Below, in pieces: positions 1-5,770 of a stretch of DNA of 7,670 nucleotides (positions are counted from its first letter, which is position 1; the number at the start of each line of letters is the position of its first letter). A program made the translations under genes and the position numbers. The DNA is from Bacteroidales bacterium. GTDB lineage: Bacteria; Bacteroidota; Bacteroidia; Bacteroidales; Bacteroidaceae. The stretch covers positions 1-7,670 of the forward strand of contig SFPF01000133.1 of assembly GCA_004552155.1 (NCBI GenBank), in the 5' to 3' direction. The notes beneath the pieces are model-generated. The model did no database searches and was not told the DNA's origin. It saw only the letters and a list, made by a program, of their open reading frames with translations.

Positions 1-36
1 TATATAACCAACAGTATGGCCCTGTTCTTTAGATAA

Positions 37-396
37 ATGACTGCCGGTCTGCTGAGAAAAACAAATGAGAAAAAGAGAGTTATCCTCTCCGCAATTGCAG
101 GTCAGGCAGTTTACATCGTGCTTTACCTGCTTAAATCCTACCTTACCATAATCATTCTCGGGGGAACATCACAGGCTGCATGGGCTGCTGTGGGAACAAA
201 CGCCATAACCTCAACGACAAACGCAGTTCTTGCCGTAATAATCGCAGTTCCCCTTTACTTCCTCCTCCGCACAGCGTTAAAGAGAACGGGCATCTATCAG
301 TTCATTGCCGCAAACGACAGGGATGAAAACGCACCAAAGGAAAACAAGAGCGGATTTAACCCCGTAACTGTATGCCTTACCGTGTTCTCGGTAGCA
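37..396 (+). CDS. Fragment of an ECF transporter S-component-like membrane protein
   Basis: About 120 codons look genuine, from the ATG at 37 to roughly 396. Two hydrophobic stretches are visible, around residues 16-41 (SAIAGQAVYIVLYLLKSYL and on) and 58-77 (TTNAVLAVIIAVPLYFLL). They are followed by a basic turn and a soluble tail. The pattern of YIVLYLLKSY, then a spacer, then NAVLAVIIAVPLYFLL resembles the C-terminal half of the ECF-type vitamin-uptake S components of Firmicutes, which bind a vitamin and dock on the EcfT/EcfA module. The N-terminal membrane segments are missing and all three plus frames are closed just upstream (TAA 5-7, TAG 30-32, TAA 34-36). ATG 37 is therefore probably an internal Met exposed by a sequence error or truncation at the contig edge. 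Beyond about 396 the frame runs on to 588 only as antisense of the fucosidase. The substrate cannot be told. Family assignment is from recognition only. Confidence 0.5.
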
Positions 397-404
397 GCTG
401 CGCT
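391..404. other. Chimeric join between two unrelated sequences
   Basis: Left of here a plus-strand membrane protein ends without its own stop context. Right of here a minus-strand GH29 protein is recognisable up to ASNSRGGRFSA, whose last Ala codon is 399-401. Neither protein remains plausible across the boundary. The 8-bp palindrome GCAGCTGC at 394-401 sits exactly at the join and could be shared sequence. Base composition and codon style also change here: the left side is richer in A/T and in ATA/AAA-type codons, the right side in G/C-ending codons. This is best explained as an assembly or amplification chimera; true recombination between phyla is much less likely. Confidence 0.7.
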
Positions 405-1476
405 GAAACGGCCGCCGCGGCTGTTGCTGGCTTCCGGCTTCACGCCTTTGAGGATGTTGTTGCCAAGTTCGGTGTCGAGAATCTGGCGCATCTTGCACAC
501 GTTAATCGAGTCGGTGGCTGGTATGCGTCCTGTCTTGTCGATGGGGAAGTTGAGGATGAAGTTGGCGTTGTGTCCAACGCTCTTATAGTAGAGGTTCACG
601 AGGTTCTCGGCGCTTCTCACCTTGGAGTTTTCGCTTTCGTGGAAAAACCAACCCGGGCGAATCGATACGTCGCATTCGGCTGGAATCCAGTGTGTTCCGT
701 CGGTGTGGCCGTATTGCAGCGTGGTGTAGTCGGGGTAGCCGGGATACACTTCATCGCCTCGCAGGAATGCCCAGTTGGTGGCACTTGCCTCGCCGCGCTC
801 GTTGCCCACCCAGCGGCAGCCGGGACCGCCGTCGCTGAAGATGATGGTTTGTGGCTGGTTCTTGAGTATGTGGGCAAATATTTTCGGGAAATCGTAGTAG
901 GTGCGGCGGTCGATGGTGCGCATCTCGCGTGCGCCGCCGTAGTATCCGTCGCCGCCGTTGGCGCCGTCGAGCCAGAACTCAAACACTTCGCCGTAGCGTG
1001 TGGTGAGTTCTTCAATTTGCTTGTGGTAGTATTCCACGTATTCGGGTGTGCCGTATACAGCCGAGTTGCGGTCCCATGGAGAGAGATACAGACCTAATTT
1101 CAATCCGTATTTGTCGCAGGCGGCGCGCAGCTCGCCCACCAGGTCGCCCTTGCCTTGCTTGTAGGGCGTGTTGCGGATGCAGTATTCGGTGAGCTGTGTA
1201 GGCCATAGGCAGAACCCGTCGTGGTGCTTGGTGGTGATTATCACACCTTTCATGCCGGCAGCTTTGATGGTGCGCACCCATTGCTCACAGTCGAGGTTCG
1301 TCGGGTTGAACACCGATGCCGGTGTGTCGCCGTAGCCCCATTCCTTGTCGGTGCCACTCGAGCTGATGCTCCGATGGCAACGGCCCGATGGTTTGCGGTG
1401 CTGTCACCTTTGGGCTGCAAGCGCTCAAGATTGCTCCAGTTGCTAAAACCGAAATGATAGTTTTAAGGGGTTTCAT
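399..1476 (-). pseudogene. Alpha-L-fucosidase (GH29) lipoprotein, frameshifted and 3'-truncated
   Basis: A GH29 retaining alpha-L-fucosidase removes terminal fucose from glycans. The start at 1476 gives a lipoprotein signal: MKPLKTIISVLATGAILSAC with lipobox LSAC, so export and lipid anchoring are expected. The mature N-terminus reads GPLPSEHQLEWH, then the frame breaks at about 1351-1353. The second frame resumes with DKEWGYGDTPASVFNPTNLD and continues through KHHDGFCLWPT, LKLGLYLSPWDRN and FEFWLDGANGGDGYYGG. The Asp of WLDG (codon 966-968) is the expected GH29 nucleophile. Next come IIFSDGGPGCRWVGNERG, NANFILNFP and the start of a C-terminal accessory domain (ASNSRGGRFSA), where the join at about 395-401 cuts it off. 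The stretch that normally lies between LEWH and TDKEWG, containing the family's conserved HFG motif, is missing, about 15 residues. Substrate linkage is unknown; the DGANGGDGYYGG pattern suggests the Bacteroides-type subgroup. As written it cannot make active enzyme. Confidence 0.88.
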
Positions 1477-1534
1477 AATCGTTGGTTATTTGGTTTAGTG
1501 AATTGTCGGTTGAATTATCGGGTTTTATATGCCG

Positions 1535-1542
1535 TAAAGTTA
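1535..1542 (-). promoter_or_regulatory. Bacteroidetes -7 box ahead of the fucosidase gene
   Basis: On the minus strand the sequence is TAACTTTA, seven of eight positions to the Bacteroidetes TAnnTTTG -7 element. It lies about 58 nt upstream of the fucosidase ATG. No good -33 TTTG is seen at the usual spacing of about 20 nt, so the assignment rests on the -7 box and its position. Confidence 0.42.
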
Positions 1543-1634
1543 CAAAAAAGATTGCGGTATTGCCATATATTGCAGCAAAAATGACTTTTGACTCTAAGGC
1601 GCATGTGCCGCTATTGTGCTGTCACTTAGGGTAT

Positions 1635-1669
1635 AAAAACTGAAAAGGGCAAGACATCACGTCTTGCCC
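1635..1669 (-). terminator. Rho-independent terminator (minus strand)
   Basis: A perfect 9-bp inverted repeat GGGCAAGAC / GTCTTGCCC (1647-1655 and 1661-1669) has a 5-nt loop. Read on the minus strand it is followed at once by TTTTCAGTTTTT (1646 down to 1635), a typical U-rich tract. Read on the plus strand there is no T-run after it, so it works for minus-strand transcripts. It is over 300 nt past the stop of the 54-codon ORF and about 160 nt before the fucosidase start. It probably closes the short transcript initiated near 1748. Confidence 0.72.
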
Positions 1670-1748
1670 GTATTCGGTATTTGTGCTTTCAATCTAATAA
1701 ATTAAGATTTTGGTAATCTTATTGACCTAATTATTATTTTCGCTTTTT
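1635..1748 (-). ncRNA. Candidate small RNA or leader RNA (about 110 nt)
   Basis: A good promoter (1755-1786) and a strong terminator (1635-1669) on the same strand bracket about 110 nt with no ORF of note. Besides the terminator stem, the RNA would have a 7-bp A/U-rich stem-loop, TAAGATT-ACCAA-AATCTTA, near 1696-1714. The arrangement fits an independent small RNA. The alternative is an attenuated leader for the fucosidase gene, since the same strand leads to its start at 1476. I recognise no known RNA family. The transcription start is inferred from the -7 box only. Confidence 0.4.
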
Positions 1749-1754
1749 GTACCA

Positions 1755-1786
1755 CAAAGGTATAACCGAAATTCGCCATGACCAAA
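1755..1786 (-). promoter_or_regulatory. Bacteroidetes promoter with -33 and -7 boxes
   Basis: On the minus strand, TTTG (1783-1786) is followed after 20 nt by TACCTTTG (1755-1762), a full match to the TTTG / TAnnTTTG arrangement of the Bacteroidetes primary sigma factor. Upstream is a very AT-rich tract. It points into an intergenic space and not directly at a start codon; the next feature downstream is the terminator at 1635-1669. Confidence 0.6.
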
Positions 1787-1984
1787 TGTTTTTTGGTGTT
1801 TAATAGTGAATTAATTTAAATTAACATTATATTTAACATTTGAAATTATTACAAATATTTTAAAATGCTGATTATTAGCCATATAAAAATTAGGGTAAAA
1901 TTTCAAAAACATTAATCTCAAAAATCGAGCGAACGAAACACCTGCTAAGTGTGAAAAAATTGGCTATTTGCGGTTGCGCCAGCG
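1787..1984. other. AT-rich intergenic tract, no gene seen
   Basis: About 200 bp, strongly A/T-rich compared with its neighbours, with stops in all frames and no convincing ORF. It contains a perfect 14-bp palindrome TTAATTTAAATTAA at 1811-1824. It lies between the stop of the 54-codon ORF and the promoter at 1755-1786. It may act as an upstream activating or nucleoid-protein-binding region; nothing more can be supported. Confidence 0.5.
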
Positions 1985-2149
1985 TTATAGCGCCGGCAAC
2001 ACTTTGTGCAGCATGGCGGAGTATTCGTCGTGCGTGAGCGGTTTGGGCATGAAGCGGTTCACCTCGTCGAGAAATTGCATGCAGTGTGCTGCCATTTCCT
2101 CCATGCTCAGCTGCTGCTTGAATTCGCCCTTGTCGTTGCGTATTAACAT
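1985..2149 (-). CDS. Small hypothetical protein, 54 aa
   Basis: ATG at 2147-2149, TAA at 1985-1987. The product begins MLIRNDKGEFKQQLSMEEMA and ends MLHKVLPAL. It is soluble, probably mostly helical, with an acidic middle (MEEMAAHCMQFLDEVNRF), no signal peptide and no membrane segment. Support: a Bacteroidetes promoter with correctly spaced -33 and -7 boxes stands 42-73 nt upstream, and codon use (CTG, GTG, GCC, AAC) matches the neighbouring real genes. It is divergent from the 94-aa membrane protein gene. I do not recognise the family and assign no function. The plus-strand frame across the same DNA is taken to be its shadow. Confidence 0.6.
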   Translation of the reverse strand: MLIRNDKGEFKQQLSMEEMAAHCMQFLDEVNRFMPKPLTHDEYSAMLHKVLPAL

Positions 2150-2190
2150 AGTAATTCTAATTGAAGTGATTTCTTTTATTAAGTATGACG

Positions 2191-2222
2191 CAAAAGTAGT
2201 GAATAAATCACGGTGTATGCAA
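2191..2222 (-). promoter_or_regulatory. Promoter of the 54-aa gene
   Basis: On the minus strand, TTG (2220-2222) is followed after 21 nt by TACTTTTG (2191-2198), a full match to TAnnTTTG. The -7 box is 41 nt before the ATG at 2149. Spacing and sequence agree with the Bacteroidetes primary promoter. Confidence 0.58.
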
Positions 2223-2324
2223 TTTTTCGGTCAAAAATCCTTATACACGTCCGTGCGACAGGCTGAAAAGTGCATAAAATGTGCATCGAAGGGCATCAAG
2301 CACCGATTATTGCCGCGAAAGTTG

Positions 2325-2332
2325 TAATTTTG
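2325..2332 (+). promoter_or_regulatory. -7 box of the 94-aa membrane protein gene
   Basis: TAATTTTG at 2325-2332 matches TAnnTTTG and lies 21 nt before the ATG at 2354, giving a very short leader. No clear -33 element at standard spacing. About 40 bp upstream, GTGCAT occurs twice with an 11-bp period (2270-2275 and 2281-2286), a possible operator spaced about one helical turn apart. Confidence 0.48.
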
Positions 2333-2353
2333 TTGTTATAAACAATCAATGAT

Positions 2354-2638
2354 ATGGAACAAGACAATAAACAAAAACGCCCGTTGTGGTTCAAGATGCT
2401 GGTGCTGCTGAGCGTGCTGCCGGTGGTGATGTGGCTGTATGCCTATCAGCAAATGGTATGCAGGGTTGAGGGCACCCAGGCGTTTGTGCTCACGTGGTTT
2501 CCGGTGTATGTGTTCGGCATGCTCGGTATGGCATATTTCATCCGTCCCGACCGTCGCGAAGTGAGCAACGTGCTCATGTGGATGGTATGGCTATCCTACG
2601 CCGCCCTCGCCGCCTACATCTTCGTGTCCTGCCTCTGA
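2354..2638 (+). CDS. Small three-helix inner-membrane protein, 94 aa
   Basis: A short polar N-terminus (MEQDNKQKRP) precedes three hydrophobic helices at about residues 11-30, 44-63 and 72-92, joined by a short loop with one Cys (QQMVCRVEG) and a charged cytoplasmic loop (RPDRREVSN). No cleavable signal is evident, and the protein ends at the membrane (FVSCL). By the positive-inside rule the N-terminus and the RPDRRE loop are cytoplasmic. Its own -7 box lies 21 nt upstream. Its stop overlaps the 3' end of the convergent transporter gene by 25 bp. I do not recognise a family; it resembles many unnamed small membrane proteins of Bacteroidales. No function is assigned. Confidence 0.75.
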   Translation: MEQDNKQKRPLWFKMLVLLSVLPVVMWLYAYQQMVCRVEGTQAFVLTWFPVYVFGMLGMAYFIRPDRREVSNVLMWMVWLSYAALAAYIFVSCL

Positions 2639-3597
2639 GGCTGGTGGCGGTGCTTGTAGAGCTGGTAGCTGTTGATTACGTTGTGCCAGATGCTGTAGTA
2701 GCCGCCGGCGAGGGCTGTGACGGGGTCGAGGAAGGTGTAGCCGAGCCAGATGGCAAACACGGTGTTTTTCTGTCCGCAGGCTTGACCGCCGCTAATGCGT
2801 TCGCCTTCGCGCTTGCCCATGCGTTTACCGAAGGCAAATTGCGCGAGGCATGCTGCCAACGACACTACCGCCATGCCTGCCTGACACCATAGGCTCACGG
2901 TGCTGTGCACGAGCGATTTAGCCGATACGGCTATGGCAAGCGCCAGCGACACTGCCCACAGATAGAATGCCAAGTCTTTGGGTCGCAGGATGAGGGCGTG
3001 CAGGCGTGGCATGAATTGACGTATGATGCTTGCCAAAAACAGCGGGCAGATGAGCAGCGGAAACACCTTCACCAGTATTGCCATCAGCGCCGGCCAGAAG
3101 GTCATGTTGCCAATCGGGTGTACGTGCGGCAGCACCACGGGCACAGCGAGCGCCGTAACCAGGTTGATGATGATGGTGTAGCTCACCAGCGTGGCTTGGT
3201 TGCCGCCAAGACGGGCAGTGACCACCGCAGCCGCCGTCGCCGTGGGGCAGATGAAGCACAGCATGGCACATTCAATCACCACTTTCAGGTTATAGTTGAT
3301 GTTGAGGCACGCCACCGCTGCCAGCGCCACGAACATGCCCACCTGAAACAGGCACAGCCACAGGTGCCATCGGCGCAATGCAAATTCCTTGATTTTCACC
3401 TTGCAGAAGCTCACCAACAGCATACAGAAGATGAGCACCGGCTGAACCCATGCAATGGCAGAGTTCACTGCGCCCGAATAGGCTTCGTGGCATGGAATGG
3501 CGCGCCAAGCAAAATAGGCAAGTGCGCCCGTAATCATCGAAATGGGCAATGTCCAGTTCTTTACGAATTGAATTATCGCTGATATTGTTTTCGACAT
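2614..3597 (-). CDS. BASS-family (bile acid:sodium symporter-like) transporter
   Basis: A 327-aa polytopic inner-membrane protein, about the usual length for the family, with roughly nine to ten hydrophobic helices. Two conserved signature segments stand out: CPTATAAAVVTARLGGN at residues 117-133 and GGQACGQKNTVFAIWLGY at 270-287. Their positions match the two unwound crossover helices that form the sodium and substrate site of BASS transporters. The C-terminus is a basic, soluble tail (YKHRHQPQRQDTKM). ATG 3597 is chosen because the first helix begins soon after (FVKNWTLPISMITGALAYFA). The frame extends upstream only to a TTG at 3681, with a polar, unconserved-looking extension. The substrate is unknown: organic anions such as bile acids, keto acids or pantoate-like compounds are possible for this family. 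No deletion or frameshift is seen, unlike several neighbours. The 3' end overlaps the convergent 94-aa gene. Confidence 0.82.
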   Translation of the reverse strand: MSKTISAIIQFVKNWTLPISMITGALAYFAWRAIPCHEAYSGAVNSAIAWVQPVLIFCMLLVSFCKVKIKEFALRRWHLWLCLFQVGMFVALAAVACLNINYNLKVVIECAMLCFICPTATAAAVVTARLGGNQATLVSYTIIINLVTALAVPVVLPHVHPIGNMTFWPALMAILVKVFPLLICPLFLASIIRQFMPRLHALILRPKDLAFYLWAVSLALAIAVSAKSLVHSTVSLWCQAGMAVVSLAACLAQFAFGKRMGKREGERISGGQACGQKNTVFAIWLGYTFLDPVTALAGGYYSIWHNVINSYQLYKHRHQPQRQDTKM

Positions 3598-3730
3598 ATT
3601 GAATCTTACATAATTGTCGTTACGCCCCGTTGTGCGGCATCTCTCGCGAGGTGCTGTGTGCTGCGGTTTTTCCCGCGGCAAGGGTGATGTATGCGCAGCC
3701 GCCGTCAGCCAATGGCAGCTTTCCGCACCG

Positions 3731-3738
3731 CAAAGTTA
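3731..3738 (-). promoter_or_regulatory. -7 box of the BASS transporter gene
   Basis: TAACTTTG on the minus strand, in the context TAACTTTGCGG that is very common before Bacteroidales genes, 133 nt upstream of the ATG at 3597. A standard -33 TTTG is not obvious. The implied 5' leader of about 125 nt (3598-3725) is G/C-rich and could fold, but I see no recognisable riboswitch in it. Confidence 0.5.
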
Positions 3739-3798
3739 CTAAAAATTGCCGCAACTTGTTCCCGCAGGAGTCGTTTTTGATTATTGGGAGAAAATAGC

Positions 3799-3838
3799 AG
3801 CACCCGAGGCGGGGCGATGGGCTGCCGCTTCGGGTGCT
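3799..3838 (-). terminator. Hairpin terminator of the GH3/phosphatase/GH97 cluster
   Basis: Arms AGCACCCGA (3799-3807) and TCGGGTGCT (3830-3838) pair perfectly over 9 bp, and GCGG/CCGC inside extends the stem after one mismatch. On the minus strand it lies just past the GH97 stop and is followed by GCTATTTTCTC, a modest U-rich run. It separates the GH97 cluster from the BASS promoter. Confidence 0.58.
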
Positions 3839-3861
3839 AATAGTATCCCGCTTCGGGTGCT
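3825..3861. repeat. 14-bp direct repeat, doubled hairpin arm
   Basis: CCGCTTCGGGTGCT occurs at 3825-3838 and again at 3848-3861, a 23-bp period. The first copy is one arm of the terminator hairpin. The second can pair with the same opposite arm (3799-3807), so the RNA could form either of two alternative hairpins. Confidence 0.7.
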
Positions 3862-3895
3862 TGGGTTATAATAATTTCTGTGCCTCGGCAGGGCG

Positions 3896-5764
3896 TTATT
3901 TGCTGCGGAGGATGATTGCGAAGCCGCCGCCGGGCGCCATGTGCAAGTCGATTGCCGAGCTGGCAGCAACCGGTTTGCCGGTGGCGTGGCGATAGTCGTC
4001 GGCGCGGCGGTGTGCGTTCACGCCGTCGGTGAACGATTCCATTGTCCACGAGCCGCTTCCGAGCAGCGATGTGTCGACCTTAACGTCGCGTGCGTCCCAG
4101 TTGGTGATGCCTCCAACATACCATGTCGAACCTTTGCGACGGGCTGTGATGACGTATTTGCCCATCTCGCCGGCGAGCACGCGGGTTTCGTCCCATGTGG
4201 TGGGCACTTGGGCGATGAAGTCGGTGCATTTGCCGCGGCATCGTGTGCCTTGGCTCATCGGGCTGCTCCAGTTTGGCGTGTAGGCGCCTTTCACGGTGTT
4301 GACCATTGCGCCTTGGGTGTAGTCCATCGGACCTGCTGCCTGACGTATGAACGGAATCTGGCAGTCGTAGGTCATACGGTCGTGTGTTGCAGGTATCCAC
4401 TTGAGTTGTTCAAGTCCGTGAACGCCTTCGAAGTTGATGGCGTTAGGATAGGTGCGGTTCATGCCGGCAGGCTTGAATGCTCCGTGGAAGTCGACAAGCA
4501 GATGATAGCGTGCGCAAGTTTCGGCGGCACGATAGTAGAAATCGGTGATGATTTGGTCGTCGCGGTCCATGAAATCCACCTTAAAACCTTTCACGCCCAT
4601 CTGGGCATAATGGCGGCACACGTTTTCCATGTCGCGGTCGAATGCTTTGTAGCCAGCCCAAAGAATTATGCCCACATTTTTGTCGGTGGCATAGTCGACA
4701 ATGCCTTTGAGGTCGATTTCGGGCACCACTTGCATGAGGTCGGCTTTGAGGTTCACCGCCCACCCTTCGTCGAGGATTACATATTCAATGCCGTGTTCGG
4801 CAGCAAAATCGATGAAATGCTTATAGGTGGCAGTGTTTACACCGGCTTCGAAGTCCACTCCGCCGATGTTCCAGTCGCACCACCAGTCCCATGCCACTTT
4901 GCCCGGGCGAATCCACGAGGTGTCGCCGATGCGGTTAGGCGCAGCAAGCAGGTAAGAGAGGTTGTTCTCTGCCAGTTCCACGTCGTTACGGCTAATCATA
5001 GCCACGCGCCACGGGAAACTGCGTGGGGCGTTCACTTTTGCTATATAGTTCTCGGTGGATTGCACCAGCATCTGCAGGTTGTTGTGTCCGCCTTGCTTCA
5101 TCTCCTTAGGATAAGGTGCGTTGATTCCTTTCAGGGCGTTGCCTTCGGCGGCATGCAGATAAAGCCCCGGATAGTTTTCGAGATGGCTTTCGGTGAGGCA
5201 AAGTTTCACGCCCGGAGCCGCTTCAACCACCAGCGGCAGGAAGCAATAGCGGTTGGGGTTGAGCTTGCTCACAGGGCTGATGGTGTAGGTGTTCTCAAAC
5301 GAGTTGCGGAACTGTCCCTCGGGGTTGTTGGCGTCGAAACCGTTTACGTAGGGGACGTTAAACGGCTTTTTCAGGCGGCTGACAAAGCGGTAAGCCACAC
5401 CGTTGTTGTAGGCGCGGAATTCCACGTTGTAGTTGCCGGCGCATTGCAGCGTGAGCACGTTGCAATGGTTGGGCAGTGCGGTGGCACGATATACGGGCGA
5501 CGGCACTGCCTCGTTGATGGTGGAGCGGTCGGCCTTTTTCACTTTCACGTTGGTGCCCCACACGCTGTTGTTGCTGAGCGACATGCTCAGCGCCGATGGG
5601 GCGAGCACCTGTTTTCCGTCGACACTAATGCTATAGGCGAGCGTGGAGCCGGCGGTGATGGTGGTTTCCACCTTGCCGTCGGGCGAGGTGAGTTGGTAGG
5701 TTTTTTGGGCAGCGAGGCTCAGCGAGCCTATGCAAAGCGCTGCCAGCAGTGTTTTGATGCGCAT
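3896..5764 (-). CDS. GH97 glycoside hydrolase, retaining type, with internal in-frame gap
   Basis: A secreted 622-aa enzyme with signal peptide MRIKTLLAALCIGSLSLAA (cleavage near residue 19-20). The N-terminal beta-sandwich spans about residues 21-275, with FPWRVAMIS near its end. The catalytic barrel follows from GDTSWIRPGKVAWDWWCDWN (280-299), with YVILDEGW, VGIILWAGY and GFKVDFMDRDDQ (393-404). Asp397 sits where retaining GH97 alpha-galactosidases have their nucleophile; inverting SusB-type enzymes have Gly there. A Glu in NFEGVHGLEQLKW (446 or 452) is the likely acid/base. The C-terminal sheet ends near 622. Hydrolysis of alpha-galactosides is the best guess. After MSQGTRC (503-509) the family normally has about 25-28 residues (the QLA...ESP... 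segment) before CTDFIAQVPTTWDET; here only RGK remains, so a barrel helix seems deleted. Start ATG 5764 is 6 nt after the phosphatase stop, indicating co-transcription. Confidence 0.9.
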   Translation of the reverse strand: MRIKTLLAALCIGSLSLAAQKTYQLTSPDGKVETTITAGSTLAYSISVDGKQVLAPSALSMSLSNNSVWGTNVKVKKADRSTINEAVPSPVYRATALPNHCNVLTLQCAGNYNVEFRAYNNGVAYRFVSRLKKPFNVPYVNGFDANNPEGQFRNSFENTYTISPVSKLNPNRYCFLPLVVEAAPGVKLCLTESHLENYPGLYLHAAEGNALKGINAPYPKEMKQGGHNNLQMLVQSTENYIAKVNAPRSFPWRVAMISRNDVELAENNLSYLLAAPNRIGDTSWIRPGKVAWDWWCDWNIGGVDFEAGVNTATYKHFIDFAAEHGIEYVILDEGWAVNLKADLMQVVPEIDLKGIVDYATDKNVGIILWAGYKAFDRDMENVCRHYAQMGVKGFKVDFMDRDDQIITDFYYRAAETCARYHLLVDFHGAFKPAGMNRTYPNAINFEGVHGLEQLKWIPATHDRMTYDCQIPFIRQAAGPMDYTQGAMVNTVKGAYTPNWSSPMSQGTRCRGKCTDFIAQVPTTWDETRVLAGEMGKYVITARRKGSTWYVGGITNWDARDVKVDTSLLGSGSWTMESFTDGVNAHRRADDYRHATGKPVAASSAIDLHMAPGGGFAIILRSK

Positions 5765-5770
5765 AATGAG

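Noticed and set aside
372..1097. A 241-codon plus-strand frame over the fucosidase
   Set aside because: It is antisense to clear GH29 sequence and crosses the chimeric join.
1787..1960. Mobile-element end or attachment site in the AT-rich tract
   Set aside because: There are no terminal inverted repeats, target duplications, integrase or transposase. The 14-bp A/T palindrome alone is weak evidence.
1968..2327. A 119-codon plus-strand frame upstream of the membrane protein
   Set aside because: It lies opposite the 54-aa gene and passes through two promoter regions. It has no sensible domain, and its second half is AT-rich non-coding-like DNA.
2905..3582. A 225-codon plus-strand frame over the BASS gene
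   Set aside because: It is a Gln/His/Arg-rich translation typical of the antisense of membrane helices; the minus-strand frame has family motifs.
3598..3681. Longer BASS start at TTG 3681
   Set aside because: The added 28 residues are polar and unlike a membrane-protein N-terminus, and ATG 3597 sits just before the first helix.
3598..3730. Riboswitch in the BASS leader
   Set aside because: The leader is long and G/C-rich, but I could find no known aptamer core or convincing terminator within it.
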